In this document: piece by piece, positions 20,831-30,829 of the stretch
Position numbering within the stretch: position 1 is the first letter of the stretch
Layout: each line of letters begins with the position of its first letter
Notes under the pieces: model-generated
What the model was told of the DNA's origin: nothing
Database searches by the model: none
Seen by the model: only the letters and a program-made list of their open reading frames with translations
Translations under genes and position numbers: made by a program
NCBI GenBank assembly: GCA_022606425.2
Contig: JAHDVF020000183.1
Span: 186,001 to 250,000 of the forward strand
Origin: Lepidostoma basale
Lineage: Eukaryota; Arthropoda; Insecta; Trichoptera; Lepidostomatidae
DNA: 64,000 nucleotides
Reading direction: 5' to 3'

Positions 20831-22249
20831 ATGGACACAAGCTTTGAAATTATTAAAATGGGCGAACCAGATATTAAAAAGAGAAGAATGGACTCACCGA
20901 ACGAGACAGCTGATATCGTGGATGAAAAAGAAGAGATTGAAAGGATCATTGCCGACATGAAGTATTCATCCAAAAACTTAAAGCCTGTTTTATCTGAAGA
21001 AATCACGGAACAGCTTCCGAGAGTCGATTTTTATGTGGGAGCAATCTTAGATAGGAAGTTCACAAATAAAGTTATTTTGGGTTTAAATCAGTATTTACCC
21101 CTTTGTAATGAGTATTCTCATTTGAAAAGAGTTAGCGGAAATGCTATTTTGATTTATCCGACGAGCACAAAGACTGCTGAAGATATCGTAGCAGATCTGA
21201 CTGAAAAGGGTTTTGAATTGTCTGAATACGTTGATGCCGATTTCAAAATCTGTCCAGTTGTCGGTAAACCGCCTCTCGTTCGCAGCCAATTCGAAGCTGC
21301 GCAAAGGTTGTGGCCATGCAATTTCCACCCGGATAAATACAACGAAAGATTAGTTAGCGGGGAATTTTTTGATACGCAAGATATAGAAAAACATAGAAGA
21401 TATATGGCCTTAGCGTATGAAGTAGCAGAAATATACGAAGGCGCTAAAATAAAAGCTGACGATGCCGTGGAATACACTGATCCTATTAATGATGCGATAA
21501 CAGACGACGCGCTTGAAAATGACGGTGATCAAAAACAAGGCACTAAAACAAGATTCGAAATCATTAAACAACAGTTGTTAGAGTTGAGAGGAGTCGTGAT
21601 TGTTGATCCAGTCATAGAATCAATAGTAGCAGTGGGGTACGATAGAAGAAACATTAACCCTTGCCAGCATCCCATCATGATAGCCATAGACAATGTGGCA
21701 AGAAGTCAACACGGCGGTGCCTGGAAGGACAACAGCATGTTTGCAGAAGAGCTCCCGGACTTTAGAGACTGCGAATTGGTGTTCGACGGAGTGCCGAAGA
21801 TGTTTAGGAACATCTTGAACACGAGCTATGAAAACCTTAAGTTTGGAGCTCAGCAGACGATCAGACGGCCAGAAAACAAGAAGTTCAACAGCTTTCCGAA
21901 TCTGAATGACGCGAGACATTTTGCGGATTTTAAGACAGACGCTGGCAAATCAAAGACTTTGGATAGATTTACAACGAGCACAGATATGTCTACTAGTTCT
22001 GATGGTGTTGATGATGTTGGGAAGCCTTCTGGACCGTATTTATGCACTGGATATGATGTTTATACAACGAATGAACCCTGCATCATGTGTTCTATGGCAC
22101 TCATTCACAGCAGGGCCAAAAGAGTTTTTTTCGGACTAAAAAATGAAAGCAATGGAGCTTTGGATTCCATAAGCAAATTACACACAACAGCGGCTTTGAA
22201 CCATCATTACGAAGTGTTTACGGGTTTTTTTGAAAACCCCTTATCTTAA
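20831..22249 (+). CDS. Adat3: tRNA-specific adenosine deaminase subunit ADAT3
   Basis: This 472-residue protein is the non-catalytic partner of ADAT2. The complex converts adenosine to inosine at wobble position 34 of several tRNAs. The C-terminal half is a cytidine/deoxycytidylate-deaminase fold: zinc ligands H280 (in NPCQHPIMIAIDNVA) and C417/C420 (in NEPCIMCSMALIHSRAKR). The proton-shuttle glutamate of active deaminases (HxE) is replaced by I282, as expected for ADAT3, where human has valine. The N-terminal ~250 residues are the tRNA-binding region, with an early basic patch (IKKRRM). An in-frame TAA at 20801-20803 precedes the first ATG; a second ATG at codon 10 (20858) is an alternative start. 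The gene is uninterrupted and looks functional, the only clearly intact host gene here. Confidence 0.95.
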   Translation: MDTSFEIIKMGEPDIKKRRMDSPNETADIVDEKEEIERIIADMKYSSKNLKPVLSEEITEQLPRVDFYVGAILDRKFTNKVILGLNQYLPLCNEYSHLKRVSGNAILIYPTSTKTAEDIVADLTEKGFELSEYVDADFKICPVVGKPPLVRSQFEAAQRLWPCNFHPDKYNERLVSGEFFDTQDIEKHRRYMALAYEVAEIYEGAKIKADDAVEYTDPINDAITDDALENDGDQKQGTKTRFEIIKQQLLELRGVVIVDPVIESIVAVGYDRRNINPCQHPIMIAIDNVARSQHGGAWKDNSMFAEELPDFRDCELVFDGVPKMFRNILNTSYENLKFGAQQTIRRPENKKFNSFPNLNDARHFADFKTDAGKSKTLDRFTTSTDMSTSSDGVDDVGKPSGPYLCTGYDVYTTNEPCIMCSMALIHSRAKRVFFGLKNESNGALDSISKLHTTAALNHHYEVFTGFFENPLS

Positions 22250-22289
22250 CAATTGAAATTCACATTTTAAACATTTGACGAAGTTCTGA

Positions 22290-22295
22290 AATAAA
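22290..22295 (+). terminator. Polyadenylation signal of ADAT3
   Basis: AATAAA lies about 40 bases after the stop codon at 22247-22249, in a suitably AT-rich 3'UTR. Confidence 0.75.
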
Positions 22296-22334
22296 GAAAA
22301 TTAACATATTATTAGTTCAATAATACAATTTATT

Positions 22335-22700
22335 CCAAAATCGAAACTATACGCTTCTTCCTCTTCCTTGGTATAGACCTATGTAGTCTGTACTCTCGAG
22401 GTTTCCTCCTCTTGTGTGGTAGATTCTCAGCTGTCCTTCCATCTTTTAAGAGGTCTTTCACGAGGACAAGTCCCGTGAGGCTGATTATGTAGTGCAATAT
22501 AGGGGAGTCTGGTGGTGTCCATTCTTTGGACACGACAATGCCAGTTCTTCATATGTCTATTCCATCTTATAATATTCTCAGCCTTACATATCTCTCTTAT
22601 TTTGGTGTTCGTCACGTGATCTCTTAGTGTCTTCTTGATGCCTTCGCGCGAAATTAAACGCGTTTTAATAAATATGTTTTCAAAAGACTTCTTATTTTTC
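22335..22700 (-). pseudogene. LINE-C variant C-terminal fragment
   Basis: The minus strand reads KKTLRDHVTNTKIREICKAE, then NIIRWNRHMKNWHCRVQRMD and RERPLKRWKDS, the LINE-C C-terminal domain. It begins within 50 bases of the ADAT3 polyadenylation signal on the opposite strand. Confidence 0.8.
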
Positions 22701-22832
22701 ACATTTAATCATTATTTCAAGATCTATTGACAAGTGGACATCATAAGCTCCAACACATTACGTCGTTTGATCAGAAGCCAAGCTTATTGCCCACAAAATA
22801 CCTGATGATTTATTTAATCGTTTCTTATTTAT

Positions 22833-23110
22833 TTATTTATTTATTGTTTCTTGAACAATGAATAAATCAAATCAAATCAGTTTATTTCTCAAAGATATAC
22901 AAACAAATAGTAAAGGGTAAAGCATCTATTGAAAACAGGTAAAATATGATGGAAAACTCCATATTAAATAGTTAGTATGAATGAAATCGTCTGTTTTATA
23001 CAAGTTTTACTATATTTGATGTGAATGACATGTTTCGCCTGTCTAATGCATTATCAAATGACACATTTGATAATGTCATAAATCGGCGAAATATGTCATT
23101 CCCATAAACG
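22833..23110. mobile_element. PLE family F5 unit with nested LINE-I 3' end
   Basis: Flanks TTATTGTTTCTTGAACAATG and AAAACTCCATATTAAAT are shared with 61190-61245. Between them at about 22860-22955 lies a minus-strand LINE-I 3' end (ATCAAATCAAATCAGTTTAT tail). Two hammerhead-like motifs face each other at 23023-23062 (minus) and 23063-23100 (plus): TTGATAA, T, stem, GAAA, CATG or TATG, TC. C3 and G8 of the core are changed. Confidence 0.65.
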
Positions 23111-23129
23111 ATAATAAAACTTCTAGATA

Positions 23130-23575
23130 ATTATTAAATAAAACGATGTTTTTTAACTAATTCCATTTTTGTCTTTATTTCGACAGCGACCGGTTTCGCC
23201 AGGCTCGCTGGCATCGACAGACTGATGAAACTACTGTAAACTAGTCCTTTATATACATACAGATCTGGGGTGGTAAACATGAATCTGTACAAAAATAATC
23301 TTGTAATTCACTGAATTTACATAAATATTTGAAGATTATTTTTATATAGAATCATGTTTACCACCCCTGATCTGTATGTATATAAAGAACTTAGCTTACA
23401 ATAGTGTCACCAGTCTGTCGATGCCAGCGAGGCTATCGAAACCGGTCGCTGTCGAAATAAAGACAAAAGTGGAAGTAGTTAAAAAAACATCGTTTTATTT
23501 AATTATTATTTAAAATGAACTTCGATCGAGAGATTTCAGTAAAATCATTTGATTATTTTAAAAACTTCTAGAAAA
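23130..23575. mobile_element. PLE family F2 pair with ~190-bp spacer, plus hAT flank
   Basis: The minus motif (23181-23225) and the plus motif (23411-23453) are in inverted arms with outer AATTAAATAAAACGATG. The inner spacer is itself an inverted repeat around TGTATGTATATAAAG-like sequence. Sequence right of 23510 (GAACTTCGATCGAGAGATTT) is the same ZBED5/hAT segment that flanks the unit at 16025, with the same junction. Confidence 0.75.
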
Positions 23576-23689
23576 ATAAACGTCTTCATTCATATTAATT
23601 AATTAACGATTCTCATTGGAAACAAGATCATTACTATATTTAGTTTATAAATATATATGTAGACAATCAAATATTTTGTTTCACCATTT

Positions 23690-23725
23690 AATTTACGGTT
23701 TCGCTGCGAGCTTCCTCAGGGAAAC
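23690..23725 (-). repeat. Fragment of PLE family F3 motif
   Basis: CCTGAGGAAGCTCGCAGCGA followed by AACC on the minus strand is an F3 hammerhead-like core. The GAAA is retained, but stem III and the cleavage site are lost. Confidence 0.55.
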
Positions 23726-23732
23726 ATAACTT

Positions 23733-24700
23733 AGTTTAAGGATTAATTGTATCTCAATAGAGACGATGATGCAAATTGGAAACAGAATATGGTGGTCGAG
23801 GCGTTTACAGGACTTATGACCTGTCATTGGTTGGGTTAAGCGCACGCTTTATGTAATACAACATTCCCCATTCCGTCCTTCTTACGACCACCACGTCTGA
23901 CAAATTTTTGAAAGATGTATCATCTTCTTCTTCCTCAGCCTATTCCCGTCCACTCCTGGACAAAGGCCTCCTCCATTTGCTTCCATGTCATTCTGTCCTG
24001 TGCAGACTGCATCCAGGTTATTCCGACGTGTCTGTTTAGATCACCCTTCCACCGTAGTTGTGGTCGCCCTGCACTTCTCTTCGCCGTCAATAGTCTCCAA
24101 GTCAGCAGTCTTCTTGTCCATTTTTCATCTGAGCTTCTGGCTACGTGACCCGCCCATTGCCATTTTAGAGTCGCCACCCGGTGGATGATGTCATTGACCT
24201 TTGTTTTTTCTCTCACCGTATCGTTTCTGACTCTGTCTCTTAGGCTTATTCCTAACATGGCTCTTTCCATGGCTCTTTGGGTCACTCGCAGTTTCTCGGC
24301 ACTTTTTTTGGACAATGTAACAGTTTCAAGACCATAAGTACAAATTGGCAGAACGCAGGCTTCATAGACTTTTCGTTTTAGGTTGATCGGTATTTTCCGG
24401 TTTTTAAGGATGTAGCTCAGGTTTCTGAAAGCTGCCTAGCTTAGTCCAATTTTTCTTTTTAGCTCTGCGGCCTGGTTTATGCTACAATGTTGGACTACAC
24501 TTCACATTTTTTAGTTCAAACTACACTAGCGCCATCTATTAAGATTGGATTAAGCACTAAGCAGAAGATCTTTATTAATCAAATTATAAACTTAGTTAAA
24601 TTATAAATTGGAATAAGCATTAAGCAGAAGATTTTTATTAATTAAATTATAAACTTAGTTTGTTTTGTTATACTTAGGTAGCTCCGCTTCTAGCGAAACC
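23733..24700 (+). repeat. R1 copy split by LINE-D
   Basis: R1 begins at AAGGATTAATTGTATCTCAA (23737) and runs to about 23920. It resumes at about 24483 with ACTTCACATTTTTTAGTTC and CACTAGCGCCATCTATTAAG, in the order seen in uninterrupted copies. The block with AAGCA(C/T)TAAGCAGAAGAT is then duplicated, at 24550 and 24612. Confidence 0.8.
23926..24482 (-). pseudogene. LINE-D C-terminal region, AAG tail
   Basis: The minus strand encodes RTEs' typical end: YEACVLPICTYGLETVTL, SLRDRVRNDTVREKTKVNDI, LKWQWAGHVARSSDEKW, RSAGRPQLRWKGDL and WKQMEEAFVQEWTGIG, then a GAAGAAGAAGATG tail. The frame is open for 126 codons with a stop upstream near 24440. It is a fairly recent 5'-truncated insertion in an R1 repeat. 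Confidence 0.88.
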
Positions 24701-25145
24701 GGTTGGTAGTTTTACAGAAATGTGGTGTCAAAAAAAAAATATTCTGGTGTTTCATTTATTTATAAAAGTGTCACATTACAAATGAGGTGAATCAAACGAA
24801 AGTGTATTAAGTTTATTTTAAATGTGGTGACATCAAAATGTTAAACTTTTTAACAATACATTTATATTATTTTTCATATCTATAATATTTCAAATATTAA
24901 AAAAATTAATAAAACAACGACTCTAAATTTATTATATAATATTTTGAAAATTAATAAAAGACTGACTAATAAACTTGTGTTTTTTTTTGTTCCAATTTCA
25001 AATAATTATAAATCCAATATGGAAATCATCCCCTTGATGCAAATGTTAAAGATTTTCTTTATTTTATTTTTTTACGTGGCACAATTAAATCAATAAAATA
25101 TTAAAATATAGACTGCGTGCATGATACGATAATAATAATAATAAT
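24701..25145. other. AT-rich, decayed PLE scrap only
   Basis: AGCGAAACCGGTTGG at about 24697-24711 is a decayed PLE motif. The rest is low-complexity AT with a (TAA)n run at 25130-25148. Confidence 0.5.
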
Positions 25146-25149
25146 AATA

Positions 25150-25335
25150 TTAAATAATAATTAAATAAAACGATGTTTTTTAACTACTTCCACTTTTGTC
25201 TTTATTTAGACAGCGACCGGTTTCGCCAGGCTCGCTGGCATCGACAGACTGGTAACACTATTGTAAACTTAGTCCTTTATATACATACAGATCAGGGGTG
25301 GTAAACATGATTCTATACAAAATTAATCTTCAAAT
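25150..25335 (-). mobile_element. PLE family F2 single arm
   Basis: AATTAAATAAAACGATG, CTTCCACTTTTGTCTTTAT and the full F2 motif (25209-25253, minus) are present. The following sequence matches the spacer at 23255-23290. The inverted partner is missing. Confidence 0.75.
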
Positions 25336-25745
25336 ATTTATGTAAAATTTTTTCTGAATTTAACTATTGGTATTACAGGTATTCTTGGAGGTTCGTGTTT
25401 AATACAATGGGTTTTAATTTTTATTATCTCTTACATATTCATATATAATTTTTGAAAAAATGGTAATTTTGTTTAAATTTTTACTGAATTTAAATATTAT
25501 ATGTTATAGTTCTTGGTCCGTAAGGTTGGCCGCGCCTTATTCGGTTTTCCCAATCCATATAGCTGCTAGGGTCTGGAATCAATCAAAAACACATTTTGGG
25601 CAGTAATCGATTCCAGGAATATTTTTTATTTTTTATTTCTTTATATGGAATCGATTACTGAAAATGAAATGAAATACTTCAAAAAATCATTACAACTTCC
25701 TCCACTATATTACAGAAATCATTATTTTTACTAGAAAAAATGTAT
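25336..25745. other. AT-rich, no gene
   Basis: Contains a small inverted repeat, CAGTAATCGATTCCA at 25601 and its complement at 25646, and a segment near 25510-25590 that resembles 41295-41380. Nothing coding. Confidence 0.4.
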
Positions 25746-25756
25746 TACTAGCGAAA

Positions 25757-26220
25757 ATGGCCGTTCACAATGGAGTTCTAGTCCCAACCCTTATGTACGG
25801 AAGCGAAGCATGGAACTGGCAGAAGAAAGTTGAGAGCAGAATAAATGTGGTAAAGATGAGGTCCTTAAGACGCATGTGTGGTAGAACGATATATAACAGA
25901 ATCTCAAATGCTGATATTAGGAAGGAATGTAGAGCGAAAGAAGGTATAATGAACAAAATTATGAAAGGATCGCTGCGTTGGTTCGGACATATGGAGCGCG
26001 TGGGTGAAAAAATAATGGTTTAAAAAGTATACGTTAACGATGTAAATGGAGTAAGGAGTCGAGGTAGACCGAGGAAAACATGACATGACCAAATTAATCA
26101 AATATTAAAGGTTGGTCATGTCAGAAGCCGGAAGAATCGACGTGCGTGTATGACTCGCTGTATGAATGCGGAGGAAGCTAGAGAGGTATGTCAGGATAGA
26201 GTAGTATGGCGGTCCGGTCA
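25757..26220 (+). pseudogene. RTE-B fragment
   Basis: It encodes MAVHNGVLVPTLMYGSEAWN, WQKKVESRINVVKMRSLRRM, ISNADIRKECRAKEGIMNKI and MKGSLRWFGHMERVGEK before a stop at 26022. The remaining C-terminal codons follow to the VWRS region, where it is cut and joined to an RTE-A copy. Confidence 0.88.
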
Positions 26221-26224
26221 TGAT

Positions 26225-26475
26225 CAAAACAAATATATGTTAACGATGTAAAGGGAACTAGATATAGATAAAGACCGAGGAAAACGTGGCACTATCAAAT
26301 GAATCAAATATTGAATGTCGGCCACGTGAGGAGTCGGAGAAATCGACGTGCGTGCATGACATGATGTATGAATGTTGAGGAAGCGAGAGAAGTATGTCAG
26401 GGATGAAAAGTGTGGCAGTCCATTCTTTCTGCCTTCTCCTTCGGAGAGTCGGCGTGATGGTTAGTTAGTTAATTT
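26225..26475 (+). pseudogene. RTE-A 3' fragment, TTAG tail
   Basis: It runs from the VNDVKGTR region through VGHVRSRRNRRACMT to GGCGTGATGGTTAGTTAGTT. It is fused in direct orientation to the RTE-B piece on its left. Confidence 0.85.
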
Positions 26476-26529
26476 ATTTCAATTTATATATTTAATCAAA
26501 TAAATCAATTATTTATTAAATTAATCATT

Positions 26530-26705
26530 TTAAAGGTTGGTCATGTTAGAAGTCTTAAGAATCGACGTGCGTGTATGACTCGCTGTATAAAGATGGAGGA
26601 ACCTAGAGAGGTGTGCCAGGTTAGAGTAGTGTGGCGGTCCATTCTCTCTGCCGACCCCTGCGGAGAAACGGCGTGATGGTTTGTTGTTGTTGTTGTTTTT
26701 GTTGT
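26530..26705 (+). pseudogene. RTE-B 3' end, TTG tail
   Basis: It covers VGHVRSLKNRRACMTRCI, CQVRVVWRSILSADPCGETA and ends GGCGTGATGGTTTGTTGTTG. It shows the RTE-B type of tail. Confidence 0.88.
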
Positions 26706-26749
26706 TAAATATATATATGAAAACAGTTTAGAATTACAATTGTCTGATT

Positions 26750-26910
26750 GACTTCGTTTGCGAATCCGTGATCGGCGGAGATTACCGAAGACGTCTCGTG
26801 ACGTCAGCGGGCGCCGTCCGCGATCTAATGGGCGAACGCCTCCGATTGGTCCGATGTTTGACCCTTGGGCCAATCTCGTTAAAGAAAACAGTTGACAGTC
26901 GGCTCGGTTC
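26750..26910. promoter_or_regulatory. Possible promoter: CRE and two CCAAT boxes in a CpG-rich patch
   Basis: TGACGTCA (26799-26806) is a perfect cAMP-response element. It is followed by an inverted CCAAT box (ATTGG 26845-26849) and a direct one (CCAAT 26870-26874). The patch is far more CpG-rich than the surroundings. It may be a host promoter or the internal 5' promoter of a retroelement, since a LINE-H coding segment follows at 27010. Confidence 0.35.
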
Positions 26911-27009
26911 GATTTTCAAATTGCTGTCACATAAATAATAATGATATGTGTAAACGTAATAAGTGGAACGCGGTATGAATAGACGGTACAAATTTTTAAA
27001 CTACTAAAG

Positions 27010-27690
27010 CAGTGTCCACAAATGACTCCACCCCAATCTTGCTCCACGGTGTCCCCCTTGTGACCACGACCAGCTTCTGCTACCTCGGTAGTATGATAGC
27101 AGGCTCAGGAGGTACGGAGGAGGATGTAGCCAGCAGACTTGACAAGGCAAGGGGAGCTTTCGCTATGCTTCGCCCTGTATGGCGCTCCGGTATCATTTCG
27201 AGAAAGCTCAAGCTCCAAGTATTCAGCAGTAACGTTAAAAGCGTACTGCTGTACGGATGTGAGACTTGGAAATCTACCGCAGACGTTATTGGTAAACTCC
27301 AGGTGTTTATAAATAGGTGCCTTCGCTCAATATTCAAAATCTATTGGCCCCAAACAGTGTCAAATGCCGTTCTCTGGACCATAGCAGGCGAAAAGCCAAG
27401 TAGAGAACAAGTCGATAGGCGCAAATGGCAGTGGATCGGTCACACTCTGAGACGGAACCCAGCCTGCATCGCTCAGGGCGCACTAGACTGGTCCCCTATG
27501 GGAGGAAAGAGAAAGCGAGGCAGACCTAGAGCCACTTGGAGAAGAACCCTGCAGGACGAGGTTAAGGCAGCAGGTCTCACTTGGGACGATGTTAAGCATC
27601 AGGCATGCGATAGAGTCGGGTGGAGAAGATTCCTTGAGGCCCTATGCACCACGGAGGTGTGACAGGACAAAAAGAAGAATAAGAAGAAAG
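27010..27690 (+). pseudogene. LINE-H C-terminal reverse transcriptase region
   Basis: An open frame of 216 codons (27012-27662) contains TTTSFCYLGSMIAGSGGTEE, SVLLYGCETW, RRKWQWIGHTLRRNP, GGKRKRGRPRATWRRTLQDE and a stop followed by AAGAAGAATAAGAAGAAAG. The domain order matches SR2/RTE-like non-LTR elements downstream of the catalytic YADD, which is missing. The frame is intact, so the insertion is young. Confidence 0.87.
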
Positions 27691-27914
27691 CATTACTCCG
27701 ACTGGTTATGCAGAGAGGCGGAGGCATCTAGACTTTGAGACCAGAGATGTGAAGAGAAGAAAAGAGGGACCTTTGGGATACAGTGGCGGTTCCACTACCT
27801 AGTCTTCCCTTGGTTATTGTTACTCGAACAATGATATAAAATGTTCCATATTGTTATATACTTCTTAGTACAAAACATTCACTTTATTAAAAAATTAAAA
27901 TTAAATACCAAATA

Positions 27915-29200
27915 TGTTACTAACTAACCATCACGCCGTCTCTCCGAAGGGGTAGGCAGAAAGAACGGACTGCCACCATTTTCTTTTCTGACATATTTCT
28001 CTCGCTTCCTCAACATTCATACATCGTGTCATGCACGCGCGTCGATTTCTATGACTCCTCACATGGCCGACATTCAATATTTGATTTATTTGATCGTGCT
28101 ACGTTTTCCTCGGTCTTCCTCTATTTCTAGTTCAATTTACATCGTTAACATATACTTTTTACCATTCTTTCTTAATTTATTCTTTCCATATGTCCAAACT
28201 ATCTTAATGATCCTTTCATTATTTTGTTTATAACACCATCATTCGCACCGCATTCACTTAATATATTTTCATTCGACACTCTATCATACACAGAGTATCC
28301 ACACATTCATCCTCCTCACATGGCCGACATTCAATATTTGTTTTATTGCTCTATTTCTGGTTCCATTTACATGGTTCACATATACTTTTTTTACCATTCT
28401 TTTTTCATTCATTCTTTCCATATGTCCAAACCATTAAATTATATTTTCATTCGACACTATATCATACACAGAGTATCCACACATTCGTCTCAGAGATCTC
28501 ATTTCTACTGCATTTATTCTACTTTTATCCTTCTTTTCACAGTTCCATGCTTCACTTCCATACATAAGGGTCGGTAGAAGAACACCATTGTGCACTGCCA
28601 TTCTAGCTTTTTTGGATAGGTTTTTGTTTGCGATGACAACTTTAAGTGCACCATTCACTTTGCTGCCTGCCCCAACCCTTCTTTCAATATCCCTCTCCAC
28701 TCGCCCATCTCTTGTAAACATACTACCCAAATACACGAACTCATCTACTTGCTCCAAATTTTCACCATTCACGCTAATGTTGCAGACTGTCATGGTTTCT
28801 TCCTTTTCAAAAAACATTACCTTGGACTTATTAACATTCATCATCAGATCATTTCGCATGCATACCTCATACATACAATTCACCAGGACTTGTAGTTCAT
28901 GCTCGTTGTCTGCAAGTAGGACAGCGTCATCCGCATATAAGAGACAGCTTACCGACACTCCGCTCATTTTGGCACCTACATCCAACCCTTTCAGCTCTTT
29001 CATACATTTGTCCATATACAGGTTGGGGACATTACGCAACCCTGTTTGACACCTTTATTGATACCAAACCAGGCTGTAAGATCTCCATTTACTCTGACAC
29101 TAGCAGTGCTTTCCGTGTATAGCGACTTGTAATAATTGCCGTGATCAGTTTTGTACTTATTCCATATTCAGACAATATTTTCCACAACTTTACTCTATTA
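27915..29200 (-). pseudogene. Longest RTE-A copy, with reverse transcriptase core
   Basis: From the high-coordinate end the minus strand encodes VKLWKILSEYGISTKLITAI, SVRVNGDLTAWFGINKGVKQ, GCVMSPNLYMDKCMKELKGL, the catalytic box SCLLYADDAVLLADNEHELQ, NVNKSKVMFFEKEE and then the usual C-terminal domain. A frameshift near 29045 separates the GCVMSP motif from its upstream part. A ~150-bp internal duplication near 28310-28490 repeats the YSVYD...HMER region. The tail is TTAG at 27915-27925. Confidence 0.9.
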
Positions 29201-29990
29201 AAAATGTTAAGTAATATTAGGTTTGATACATTTCTAATTTATATATCTTTTTTTTTCAGGACTTCAAGAAAACGCAAAATATTGATAAATATTTTTCTAC
29301 GTGTTATTTAAATAGTAAACAAAATTATTTAATATAGATACTAACCAGTTTAACGTTTTGGTTCAAGTTATTCAAAATGCGATAATGAAGGTTAATATTA
29401 AAAATACATAATTATCAGCATTCAAACATTTCCTTATCGTACTAAACATACAAAATATTCCATCGATCAGCGAATGTCAATTCAAGAGGCGCTCTCCGCA
29501 GTGAATATCAATCTGTGAGTATCTACGTAACCCTTTTGAAGACTCAGAATTCAATAGAAATGAAAAGGAATAAAAAAAATGATGATCAAAGTCATATAAT
29601 TGAAAACAAATGTGAAAAAAACATTTTATAATAAGGGTTAATTTAAAAAGCACAAAACAAGTCTTGAGTTTTTAAAATATAATTCAAACATCAATATTTT
29701 ATGTATTAAATTGATAACTGAAGATACACAATTAAAAAAAAATCATTTTAGAACCAAGTTAATTTATTTAGATTTTTATTATGAATCAATAACATAGTAT
29801 ATTTTAAATTGTCATTAAAAGCATAAATAAAATTTTTATGTGACAATTAGGTTACAATTTCGTGGCGTGACAATTTGAAAATATGTTATAAACATCTTTC
29901 CTAAAAGTGCATTTTAAAAATGGTGAATACAATAATGTTTTTAATTCAGTGACCAAGTTTCTAAGTGACACAAAATATTGATTTTTAAGA
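29200..29990. other. AT-rich intron-like stretch
   Basis: No open frame, repeat block or terminal repeat is recognised. Confidence 0.45.
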
Positions 29991-29999
29991 TACACAGTG

Positions 30000-30243
30000 A
30001 CTATCGCAATCCAGTGCCTTGAAATTGTGGACCACAGTGTTTCGCAGTTGGAGATAATTTTTCAAAATATTTTTAAGTAAAAACAGTTTTAATATTCGTG
30101 TATATGCACGCGCAGTCAGCGTCACGCTTGCATTCCACATAGGCTGTCGAATGGCACAAAACGAGAGGCAGTTTTTGGAGAAGAAGAAGAGGAAATTCGA
30201 CCTCCAGTATTCTGTTCAAGGCTTCTGAGGAAATCTCTCTAAG
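30000..30243 (+). promoter_or_regulatory. Possible 5' non-coding exon ending in a donor
   Basis: A repeat-free stretch with a higher CpG content (around 30100-30150) ends TCTCTAAG followed by GTAATTTTAA, a good donor with GT at 30244-30245. It precedes the acceptor at 45187 in the same orientation and could be an upstream exon of the gene starting there. This is inference only. Confidence 0.3.
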
Positions 30244-30294
30244 GTAATTTTAACAATCGTATTTAATCGAATATTTTTGTTGTGAAATATCAGT

Positions 30295-30428
30295 TATGAC
30301 TCGCTGTATGAATGTGGAGGAAGCTAGAGAGGTGTGTTAGGATAGAGTAGTGCGGCGGTCCATTCTCTCTGCCTACCCCTCCGGGGAAACGGCGTGATGG
30401 TTTGTTGTTGTTGTTGTTGTTGTTGTAA
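30295..30428 (+). pseudogene. RTE-B 3' end, TTG tail
   Basis: ATGAATGTGGAGGAAGC, GTGCGGCGGTCCATTCTC and GGCGTGATGGTTTGTTGTTG, with six TTG units. It starts within 60 bases of the candidate donor at 30244. Confidence 0.88.
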
Positions 30429-30483
30429 ATATCAGTTTGATCAATATTGTTAACATTCTGACTAATGCAAACTAAAATCAAAC

Positions 30484-30740
30484 TATGGTAACTATGGTTA
30501 CTATGGTAACAATGGTGTCTACGATTACTATTGTTTATATGGTTACTATGGCTATTTTGGTACCTTGGTTACCACGGTTACTATGACAACTATTGGTACT
30601 ACGGTTATTATGGTTACTATGGTTAATATGGTTACAATGGTTATGGTTACTTTGGTCACTATGTTTTTCTTTGGTTACTATGTTTTCTTTGGTTACTATG
30701 GTTAATATGGTAACTATGGTTTGTATGGTTTCTTGGAACT
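30484..30740. repeat. GGTTACTAT-type minisatellite
   Basis: Imperfect 9-base units (GGTTACTAT, GGTAACTAT, GGTTAATAT and similar) repeat for about 250 bases. The array lies next to the RTE-B tail and may have grown from it. No stable frame is preserved through it. Confidence 0.9.
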
Positions 30741-30829
30741 TTTGGTACGCTTGTTGTTAATTTGCCATTTCATAAAATTTTTGGCATAGGCATTTTAAAA
30801 CAGAGTATGGACGTTTCTGCGGACCGGCA

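Noticed and set aside
20831..22249. ADAT3 as a processed retrocopy
   Set aside because: No poly(A) tract or flanking direct repeats were seen, and the frame is fully intact.
25757..26023. A host gene with an open frame
   Set aside because: The same protein text occurs many times in the window; it is a retrotransposon fragment.
27012..27662. A 216-residue host protein
   Set aside because: Motif order (CYLGSMI, LLYGCETW, WIGHTLRR, RKRGRPR) is that of an RTE-like reverse transcriptase C-terminus with an AAG-rich tail.
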